From Paludibaculum sp. (lineage in GTDB: Bacteria; Acidobacteriota; Terriglobia; Bryobacterales; Bryobacteraceae): a stretch of DNA of 64,000 nucleotides. Location: contig JARKQJ010000196.1 of NCBI GenBank assembly GCA_029973955.1, positions 124,001-188,000 on the forward strand. Reading direction: 5' to 3'. The notes below the pieces were generated by a model that was not told the origin of the DNA, ran no database searches, and saw nothing but the letters and a program-made list of their open reading frames with translations. The translations under genes were made by a program, and so were the position numbers. This document shows, piece by piece, positions 39,828 through 46,305 of the stretch (the first letter of the stretch is position 1; each line of letters opens with the position of its first letter).

Positions 39828-40979
39828 TTACTTGCCGAGATTCATGGCGTTGAGATTCTTGGCGGCCGCCTGCTGGAATGGGCTGGGCATCTGCGTGCAC
39901 AGCGTGAAGTACTTCTTGGCGTCCGCCGTGCGGGCCGGGTCCCGCTTGGGTGTGGCCTTGGAGAGATTGTAGTTGGCCAGGCCCAGGTAGAAGTAGGCGC
40001 CGGGCAGCAGTTCCTTTGCGGCCGGACTGGCCTGAATCGTGGGCAGGCCCTGGCGGAGAGCCTTGTCGCACTCCACCCAGCTTTCCTTCGCGCCAAGAGC
40101 CGTGCCTTCAATCCAGTAGGCCCGGGCCAGCGTAGCCGTTTTCTTCTTCTCCCACTCTTCGGGCGCCGTGCCTTGCGGCGCGGCCTGACCGGGCAGCGCG
40201 GCGATCAACTTGCCCGCATATACCGCGGCCTTGTCGTAGTTCTTGCTCGTGCTGAGGCTCACATCGGCGGCGAAGAGGAGGACGTCTTCATTGGCACGGT
40301 TGTTGTCCGCCGCCCGCTCGGCGAAGGCTTGCGCCTTGGCCAGATCCTTGAGCTGCACCAGCGCGGCCAGGTAGCGTCCACCGGTCGCGGGCGCGTATTG
40401 ACTTTCGGGATTCGTCTGATCCAACGCCTCGAACATCTGGACGATCACCTGGGGATCGGTGAACCGCAGGGCTGCCGCGAAGTAGGCGTACTCGCAGCGC
40501 ACGATCACCTGCCTGGCGTAATCCACTTCGTTGGCCCACTGCGCCGCCGCTTCCGAGTCTTCCGGCTTCTTCACCGCCAACTGCTTGCGCGCGGCCTCCA
40601 CCGTGCGGCCGGACCACTGCAGGATGCAGGCCGCATCGCCTTTCTGCTCGCATGCCTGCAGGGCATTGTAGCCGGCCACGGAGAGGGTGGGCTCGGCGGC
40701 CAGCACCGCCTCCCCCGCGGCAATCACCTTCTCCAACGCTTTGGTCTTCAAGTAGAGCGGCTGCGCGTGATACCAGGCGTAGGCTGCGCCCGCGTGTTTG
40801 GGATACTTGGCCAGAAATTCGTCGTACAGCGCCAGTTTCTTCGCCTCGTCCGTCTCCATGCCGGCCAACTGCAGCAGAGTGCCTTCGGGAGACCCGGGCG
40901 TGGTCTGGAAGTTGGCGATCTGAGCCGGCAGAGAGGAGGCAAGGATCGCCAGGAGAGAACAGGTTAGAAAAGCTCGCAT
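39828..40979 (-). CDS. Secreted TPR-like helical-repeat protein
   Basis: 383 aa with signal peptide (MRAFLTCSLLAILASSLPAQ). The mature part is made of helical hairpins such as EGTLLQLAGMETDEAKKLALYDEFLAKYPKHAGAAYAWYHAQPLYLKT and DKAAVYAGKLIAALPG, consistent with degenerate tetratricopeptide repeats, ending AKKYFTLCTQMPSPFQQAAAKNLNAM. Start ATG 40979, Shine-Dalgarno GGGAG, promoter TCGACT-17-TAATAT. It is coupled to ackA by a 2-nt gap, which is odd for a periplasmic protein and a cytosolic kinase. Function unknown. Confidence 0.78.
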   Translation of the reverse strand: MRAFLTCSLLAILASSLPAQIANFQTTPGSPEGTLLQLAGMETDEAKKLALYDEFLAKYPKHAGAAYAWYHAQPLYLKTKALEKVIAAGEAVLAAEPTLSVAGYNALQACEQKGDAACILQWSGRTVEAARKQLAVKKPEDSEAAAQWANEVDYARQVIVRCEYAYFAAALRFTDPQVIVQMFEALDQTNPESQYAPATGGRYLAALVQLKDLAKAQAFAERAADNNRANEDVLLFAADVSLSTSKNYDKAAVYAGKLIAALPGQAAPQGTAPEEWEKKKTATLARAYWIEGTALGAKESWVECDKALRQGLPTIQASPAAKELLPGAYFYLGLANYNLSKATPKRDPARTADAKKYFTLCTQMPSPFQQAAAKNLNAMNLGK

Positions 40980-41003
40980 GGTGGTCTCCCGGTTACTGCT
41001 GCT

Positions 41004-41032
41004 ATATTACTGGTTTCAGTAAAATCAGTCGA
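41004..41032 (-). promoter_or_regulatory. Candidate promoter of the TPR-ackA operon
   Basis: On the minus strand TCGACT (41032-41027), a 17-nt spacer and TAATAT (41009-41004), 24 nt before the ATG at 40979. Each box matches 4/6. Confidence 0.5.
41008..41021. promoter_or_regulatory. Inverted repeat TACTG-gttt-CAGTA in the divergent promoter region
   Basis: A perfect 5-4-5 dyad lies in the spacer/-10 region of the TPR-ackA promoter, between the divergent TPR and transporter genes. It is a candidate operator; no regulator is encoded nearby. Confidence 0.4.
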
Positions 41033-41049
41033 GGCAGGTATTTCGACCC

Positions 41050-42147
41050 ATGATGATTCCCGGCACTTACCTTGTGGCTTTGCTTCTTACCGTCATCTCG
41101 ATGCTCTGTTGGGGCTCATGGGCCAATACCATGAAACTGGCTGGCAAGTGGCGCTTTGAGCTCTATTATTTCGACTACACCCTGGGCGTCTTCCTGTGCG
41201 CCATCGTGGCCGCTCTGACCTTCGGCTCCATCGAATCCGTCCCTCCGGACATGCCGGGCGTCGCCTTCTCCTTCATGGACAATATGGCGATCGCTGGAAA
41301 GAAGCAGATCGCGCTGGCCCTGGTGGGGGGCGTCGTATTCAACCTGGCGAACCTGCTGCTCGTCGCGGCCATCGCCGTGGCCGGGCTTTCCGTCGCATTC
41401 CCGGTTGGCATCGGCGTCGCGCTGATCATGGGGGTGGTTCTCAACTACATCATCAAGCCGGCCGGCAACCCGTATCTGCTCTTCGGCGGGGTGACGGTTG
41501 TTCTCCTGGCCATCATCGTGACGGCGCTGGCCCATGCCGCCCACACGGCAAAGAAAACAGCAGCGGCGCCCGCCGCGCAGACCGTCTCCGGCGCTAGAGC
41601 CGTTTCCAGACCCGGCGAGAAGCGCTCCGCCGGCCCTGCTTCGGCACTCAAGGGACTCCTTCTCAGCCTGGTGGCGGGACTCCTCATGGGCGTCTTCTAT
41701 CCGCTGGTGGAGATGAGCAAAGAGGGCGACCTCGGCCTCGGTCCCTACGCCGCCGCCTTCTGCTTCACGGTGGGCATCCTCCTGACCACGCCCGTCTTCA
41801 ACTTGTTCTTCATGAACGTCCCCGTCGAAGGCGAGCCCCTCACCATCCGGCAGTACTTCCAGGGCACCTTCAAACAGCATCTGCTGGGCATCTTCGGCGG
41901 CCTGATCTGGTGCACCGGCACCATCGCAAATTTCGTCGCTGCCAGCGCTCCTCCCACGGTCAACGTCGGTCCGGCAGTCAGCTACGCCATCGGCCAGGGC
42001 GCCACGCTCGTCAGCACGCTGTGGGGATTGCTGGTTTGGAAGGAGTTTGCCGGAGCCACTGGCGCGGTCAGAACGCGCATCGCCATCATGCTGATTCTCT
42101 ACGTCTGCGGCCTCGCAATGCTCTCGCTGGCGCCGCTCTACAGGTGA
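41050..42147 (+). CDS. DMT-superfamily transporter (GRP/RhaT-type sugar transporter-like)
   Basis: 365 aa with about ten membrane helices in two halves joined by a charged Ala-rich linker (about 165-200). N-terminal features YLVALLLTVISMLCWGSWANTMKLAGKWRFELYYFDYTLGVFL and NLANLLLVAAIAVAGLSVAFPVGIGVALIMG are typical of the GRP/RhaT group of the drug/metabolite transporter superfamily; the second half ends VRTRIAIMLILYVCGLAML. The substrate is unknown (a sugar or related solute is usual for the group). It is divergent from the TPR-ackA operon and its last 10 nt overlap the end of the convergent alaX gene. Confidence 0.8.
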   Translation: MMIPGTYLVALLLTVISMLCWGSWANTMKLAGKWRFELYYFDYTLGVFLCAIVAALTFGSIESVPPDMPGVAFSFMDNMAIAGKKQIALALVGGVVFNLANLLLVAAIAVAGLSVAFPVGIGVALIMGVVLNYIIKPAGNPYLLFGGVTVVLLAIIVTALAHAAHTAKKTAAAPAAQTVSGARAVSRPGEKRSAGPASALKGLLLSLVAGLLMGVFYPLVEMSKEGDLGLGPYAAAFCFTVGILLTTPVFNLFFMNVPVEGEPLTIRQYFQGTFKQHLLGIFGGLIWCTGTIANFVAASAPPTVNVGPAVSYAIGQGATLVSTLWGLLVWKEFAGATGAVRTRIAIMLILYVCGLAMLSLAPLYR

Positions 42148-43310
42148 GCGATCCGCTCCAGAATCGTCTCTAAGGCATCCGCTGAGGGCAAACTGCCCTG
42201 CGCTGATTGCGCACTGCCGCCGCCGCGCCCTCCGGCCGCCTGCAGCATCTCCTTCAATAGATTGCCGGCGTGGAGCCCCGCGTCCGCGCTGGCCGCCAGC
42301 AGAATCGCCGGCGGAGCGTTGGAAACCGCCACAAACACAGCATTCGGTCCGGCACAGAAGTTCGTCGCAACCGCCCTGACTTCGTCATCCAGCGGACCCG
42401 TCGCGCGGCGGTCGACATACATCTTGCGCCCCGCCTCGCCCGCTTCGCATTCCTGATACAACGCGCGCCCACGTAGTCCGGCCAACTCCAACGCCAGCTT
42501 GCGGCGCGTCTTGTCCGCTTCCTTCACCTGTTCTTGGAGCGCCGCCACCAAGGCCGGCGCATCCGCGAACGGCGATGAGAGCTGACGCGCCACCGCAGCC
42601 AGCGCTTCGAACTCTTCTCTCGTTCTCCGCACCGCCCGCATCCCGCAGTAGAACTCCAGCCGCGTGTTGCCCCGGATCTTCTCCACTTTGCGCAGGATGA
42701 CTGAGCCGATCTGCCCAGTGGCCGAAACGTGCGTGCCGCCACAGGCGGAGCGGTCGCAATCCGTGATGGACACGATCCGCAATGTGCCCGTGCGGCCAGA
42801 ATCCTTCCGCAGCCCGGTCACTTGCGCGGCGTCTTCGAATGCCACGCTGATCGGGCGATTCTCACCAATGAGCGCGTTCACCCGCTCCTCGGCCTCCCGC
42901 AGCGCCACCGGCTCGATGGCCGCGGCCGACAACTCGATGGTGCTGGCTTCCTCCCCCAGATGAAAGCTCAGGGTTTGCCAGCCGAACAACTCTTCGAAGA
43001 CCGCCGAAAGCAGGTGCTGCCCGCTGTGCTGCTGCATATGATCGAAGCGGCGTTGCGCGTCGATCGAGCCGGACACCGTCTGGTCCACTGCCAGCGCGCC
43101 CTGGATCACATGGACGATTCGCTCTTCCTCGTCGATGACTTCAACCACAGGGAAGCCCCCCAGCGTCCCCAGGTCGTGCGGCTGGCCACCGGATGTAGGG
43201 TAGAACGCTGTCCGGTCCAGCACAACTCGCGTGCCGGCCTGGTCCGCTTCCACAACTTTCGCTTCGAAGCTGGTCAGGTGTGCGTCGGAGTAATAGAGCC
43301 GCTCGGTCAT
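42138..43310 (-). CDS. AlaX-type alanyl-tRNA editing protein with DHHA1 domain
   Basis: 390 aa trans-editing enzyme predicted to hydrolyse Ser- or Gly-tRNA(Ala). N-terminal beta-barrel with YPTSGGQPHDLGTL; the zinc site is H91-x3-H95 (HMQQHSGQHLL) and C190-x3-H194 (CGGTH). A coiled-coil linker (about 230-275) leads to a C-terminal DHHA1 domain with GGRGGGSAQSAQG. This is the long AlaX form, equal to AlaRS without its catalytic and tRNA-recognition domains. Its ATG overlaps the upstream gene's stop by 4 nt (ATGA), so it is coupled to a TIGR03437-type protein gene and through it to nuoA. Confidence 0.92.
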   Translation of the reverse strand: MTERLYYSDAHLTSFEAKVVEADQAGTRVVLDRTAFYPTSGGQPHDLGTLGGFPVVEVIDEEERIVHVIQGALAVDQTVSGSIDAQRRFDHMQQHSGQHLLSAVFEELFGWQTLSFHLGEEASTIELSAAAIEPVALREAEERVNALIGENRPISVAFEDAAQVTGLRKDSGRTGTLRIVSITDCDRSACGGTHVSATGQIGSVILRKVEKIRGNTRLEFYCGMRAVRRTREEFEALAAVARQLSSPFADAPALVAALQEQVKEADKTRRKLALELAGLRGRALYQECEAGEAGRKMYVDRRATGPLDDEVRAVATNFCAGPNAVFVAVSNAPPAILLAASADAGLHAGNLLKEMLQAAGGRGGGSAQSAQGSLPSADALETILERIAHL

Positions 43311-45025
43311 TGAATCGCCAGGAACAACCGGTCAGAGGCGTAGCCGGCCACCGTCACGCTGAGCGCCACGCGGTCGCCAGTGGTCACGCCTTCCGGCACA
43401 ACCACCTGGACGGCATAGCGGCCCGGCGCGCCCGGCACCACTTGCGGCTTGGACGCCTCCACCACGAGTCCTTCAGTGAAGAGATTCGCGCCGAAGGAAA
43501 CGTAAGCCGGCACGGGGATCTCCGCCACGGGCTCTACCGGCGCAGCGCCCGTGGGCAATGTGGGATCCGTCCGCCCCAGTCCGATGAGGTAGATCGTCAA
43601 GGTATCACCCACCTTGGCCGGCGTACCGCCGGCCGCTGCCGGCATCGCCACTGCGCCACCGTCCAATCGCGCGTTGGCGTACGGGCTCACCGAGGCCGGC
43701 TCCAGGTGCGGAGCACGTTCCACGACTGTCACTTCCACGAAATTGCCCGGCTGCCCGTCGCGCATCACCTGGACCAGCGCCGGACCAGGTTCCGCCTCGT
43801 AAGGCACCTGGAACCAGATCTGATCGGCAGCCACATGAAACACCGCGGATTCCACGCCATTGACGAACACCTGGCTCCCGGCCAGCACCGTCGGGTATGG
43901 CACTTCCGTCGAAACGGTCTCCTCCAGGGCTGTAATCTGCGTTCCGCGCACTTTCACCAGCATGCCCGGAGCCACCACTGGATCGGGCTCCGTCGATGCC
44001 GTGTTGGTAAAGGTGGCGTAGTCCAGAGTCGGCATCCCGGCGGACATCACGTCCAGCAGAACCGGCAGCGAGTATGGGCTATTGGCCGCATTGGAGACGA
44101 TCTCCAACGTGCCCTGATAGGTACCGGCAGTCAGGCCGGCGGGCTGCACTTTGATCAGTATCGCCTTCCCGTCGGAGACCACCTCGGCCGACAGCCAGTC
44201 CCCGCCTTCCGCTGCTGGATGCAGCTCAGAGATCTGCAGGCTGCCGCCCCCGCGATTTCCGGGAGTGATCGTGGTCGAATAGGCGGCCCCGCCCTCGGCT
44301 AGTCTCAGCAATACCTGGGCATCCGCCGTCAGAATCGGGCCGCCGGTGACTTTCAGCGTCACCGGAACCAGCTTGTTCTCTTCGCCGATTCTGGAGTTGA
44401 GGACGTTCAACTGCCCGCTGTACTCGCCTTCCGGATATCCCTCAATGTGGCGTGCAACCACCCTGTAGTTGTAGTTGAACCGGAAACTGCCGCCGCCGTC
44501 CGCCGGCACTGAGAGCCAGGAGCCGCCGGAATCGGTGGTTGGGATGATGCCCAACTGGTTGCTGGCCTTGATCACTTGTTCCTCGCTGCCGCCCGGCAGC
44601 ACATGAAACGTCATGCGGTCCGGCACTGCCCCGCCCACCTGGACGGTGACAGTCACGGTTTGAGGAGCGTCCGCTGCATTCGGATCGGAGATCGTCACCA
44701 GCGCCGTGTGCAGCCCCTTGGACAGTCCCGCGGTGGAAAAATTCATCGAAATCGGGATGCAGACACCCGGCCGCAGCGCGCAGTTACCCGCCTCACCAAC
44801 CGCGGGCACGACCCACGCCGCGTTGGAAGCCGCCGAGAGATTCAATCCCCCATCTCCCACGTTGTAGGCGTCAATGGATTGACGCGACGCGTCAGAACCC
44901 GTGGCAATCGCCAGCGGGCCCACCGTAGCCGACGACAACCTGAGTTTCGGAACTGCGGATACACTTCCAGCGCATCCCAACACCAAGACAAGCGCTGGGA
45001 TGAGACGAATCTGAACTAGACCCAC
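43307..45025 (-). CDS. Secreted protein with acidobacterial TIGR03437-like C-terminal domain
   Basis: 572 aa. Signal from a GTG start (GLVQIRLIPALVLVLGCAGSVSA). The N-terminal ~320 residues are Ig/BACON-like repeats with the recurring pattern LNLSAASNAAWVVPAVG, DSGGSWLSVPADGGG and EGGDWLSAEVVSDG. The C-terminal part, with VVAPGMLVKVRGTQI, VFHVAADQIWFQVPYEAEPGPALVQVMRDGQPGNFVEVTVVERAPHL and GDTLTIYLIGLGRTDP, matches the TIGR03437 module abundant in Solibacter relatives. Probably extracellular, adhesion-like. The GTG start overlaps the nuoA stop by 10 nt, and its stop overlaps alaX by 4 nt. Confidence 0.83.
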   Translation of the reverse strand: MGLVQIRLIPALVLVLGCAGSVSAVPKLRLSSATVGPLAIATGSDASRQSIDAYNVGDGGLNLSAASNAAWVVPAVGEAGNCALRPGVCIPISMNFSTAGLSKGLHTALVTISDPNAADAPQTVTVTVQVGGAVPDRMTFHVLPGGSEEQVIKASNQLGIIPTTDSGGSWLSVPADGGGSFRFNYNYRVVARHIEGYPEGEYSGQLNVLNSRIGEENKLVPVTLKVTGGPILTADAQVLLRLAEGGAAYSTTITPGNRGGGSLQISELHPAAEGGDWLSAEVVSDGKAILIKVQPAGLTAGTYQGTLEIVSNAANSPYSLPVLLDVMSAGMPTLDYATFTNTASTEPDPVVAPGMLVKVRGTQITALEETVSTEVPYPTVLAGSQVFVNGVESAVFHVAADQIWFQVPYEAEPGPALVQVMRDGQPGNFVEVTVVERAPHLEPASVSPYANARLDGGAVAMPAAAGGTPAKVGDTLTIYLIGLGRTDPTLPTGAAPVEPVAEIPVPAYVSFGANLFTEGLVVEASKPQVVPGAPGRYAVQVVVPEGVTTGDRVALSVTVAGYASDRLFLAIQ

Positions 45026-45372
45026 TCAAGAGCTCCCTTTTTGTACGCCCAGATGTAGCCAGCCACCAGAATGGCGAGGAACACCGCCACTTCGCCGACA
45101 CCAAACCAGCTCAACTGCTTGTATCGCACCGCCCACGGAAACAGGAACACCGTTTCCACGTCAAAAACCACGAACAGGATGGCGATGATGTAGAAGCGCA
45201 CCGTATACCGCCCGCGCGCGTTCGATGCCGCCTTGATGCCGCACTCATAGGCTTCCAGCTTCGTCGGCAGCGGCAACCGCGGCCGCAGGAACTGGAACAC
45301 CACCAGCAGCAGCAGCGGGAACAGGACCGCGCATACCAGGAAGATGAAGATGGGCAGATATCCGGCTGGCAT
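45016..45372 (-). CDS. nuoA: NADH-quinone oxidoreductase subunit A (NuoA), stand-alone
   Basis: 118 aa with three membrane helices: YLPIFIFLVCAVLFPLLLLVVF, FYIIAILFVVFDVETVFLFPWA and VAVFLAILVAGYIWA. The motif KLEAYECGIKAASNARGRYTVRFY is the NuoA loop signature including the conserved Cys that changes exposure during catalysis, and FDVE is the conserved acidic turn in helix 2. The start at 45372 has TATATT 6 nt upstream. No nuoB follows; the next gene, overlapping by 10 nt, encodes a secreted TIGR03437 protein. The separated nuoI lies 8 kb upstream on the other strand. Confidence 0.93.
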   Translation of the reverse strand: MPAGYLPIFIFLVCAVLFPLLLLVVFQFLRPRLPLPTKLEAYECGIKAASNARGRYTVRFYIIAILFVVFDVETVFLFPWAVRYKQLSWFGVGEVAVFLAILVAGYIWAYKKGALEWV

Positions 45373-45378
45373 AGCTTC

Positions 45379-45384
45379 AATATA
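45379..45384 (-). promoter_or_regulatory. Candidate -10 element (TATATT) for nuoA
   Basis: TATATT ends 6 nt before the nuoA ATG at 45372, leaving no room for a Shine-Dalgarno; a leaderless start is suggested. No clear -35 is seen. Confidence 0.45.
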
Positions 45385-45432
45385 GCACTCGACGCGAGAA
45401 TAGGACGGCGAAGTCCGCATTCCCGGGACTGT

Positions 45433-45438
45433 TAAAAT
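45433..45438 (+). promoter_or_regulatory. Candidate -10 element (TAAAAT) for the ABC permease gene
   Basis: TAAAAT (5/6) ends 6 nt before the TTG at 45445. An in-frame TAA within it rules out an upstream start, so the start is TTG or later. Confidence 0.45.
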
Positions 45439-45444
45439 CGAGGT

Positions 45445-46278
45445 TTGACTTCGGCTTCCAACCTGCCCTGGATCCCGCGCCTCCCCGGGCTCTCATTCCT
45501 GCGCGTCTTGGCCGAGCGGCGATCGCTCATCTACCAGATGGTCCGCCGCGACTTCGAGCAGCGCTTCGTCGGCAGCGCCGCCGGCTACCTCTGGACCATG
45601 ATCCATCCCCTCGTGCTGCTGCTCAGTTGGGTGTTCGTCTTTCAGTACTGCCTGAAAGTGCCGCCCCCGGAAGGCGCCGGCGACAACTACACGCTTTATC
45701 TGTTCTGCGGCTACCTGCCCTGGCTTCTCTTCCAGGACACGGTGCAGCGCGCAGCCTCATCTCTCCTGGACCAATCGAATCTCATCACCAAGACCCTCTT
45801 CCCCTCCGAGATCATCCCGGTCACGCTGTTCCTCTCGTCGTTGGCAAGCCATGTCATCGCCGTGGGGGTGGCCATCGTGATGGTGCGGTACATCACGGGG
45901 CAGTTCAGCATCATGCTCATCCTCCTTCCGGTCTACACGGCCCTCCTCGGCCTGTTCGCCATCGGAATCTCCTGGATCGTCTCCAGCCTCCATGTCTTCC
46001 TCCGCGATACCGCCCAGATGGTGCTCGTGGTCCTCACCGGCTGGTTCTGGGCAACGCCGATCTTCCTCGATGAAACGCACTTCCCGGAAGGCGCCAGGTT
46101 CCTGGTGAAGTACAACCCTCTGGCTCTGGTGGTGCGCGGCTACCGCCAGCGTCTCATGACCGGTGAAATGCCGCATGCCGGCGACCTGCTTCTCCTGGCG
46201 GCCATCTCGCTCTCGGTGTTCCTCATCGGCGGCATGGTCTTCCGCCATTTGAAGCGCGGTTTCGCTGACGTTCTGTAG
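45445..46278 (+). CDS. ABC-2 type polysaccharide/O-antigen export permease (Wzm-like), no adjacent ATPase
   Basis: 277 aa with about six membrane helices. MVRRDFEQRFVGSAAGYLWTMIHPLVLLLSWVFVF is the usual amphipathic start and first helix of Wzm/TagG-type permeases; LYLFCGYLPWLLFQDTVQRAASSLLDQSNLITKTLFPSEIIPV is a highly characteristic loop, and VKYNPLALVVRGYRQRLM precedes the last helices. It exports an undecaprenyl-linked polysaccharide or teichoic-type polymer when paired with a Wzt-like ATPase, but none is encoded beside it. TTG at 45445 is the earliest possible start. The sulfatase gene follows by 27 nt on the same strand. Confidence 0.88.
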   Translation: MTSASNLPWIPRLPGLSFLRVLAERRSLIYQMVRRDFEQRFVGSAAGYLWTMIHPLVLLLSWVFVFQYCLKVPPPEGAGDNYTLYLFCGYLPWLLFQDTVQRAASSLLDQSNLITKTLFPSEIIPVTLFLSSLASHVIAVGVAIVMVRYITGQFSIMLILLPVYTALLGLFAIGISWIVSSLHVFLRDTAQMVLVVLTGWFWATPIFLDETHFPEGARFLVKYNPLALVVRGYRQRLMTGEMPHAGDLLLLAAISLSVFLIGGMVFRHLKRGFADVL

Positions 46279-46305
46279 GCTTAATAATAGGAGCAGATCC
46301 CCAAG

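Noticed and set aside
40990-41040. AT-rich divergent region considered as a dif site
   Set aside because: TACTG-gttt-CAGTA half-sites are too short and unlike the dif consensus; promoter/operator is simpler.
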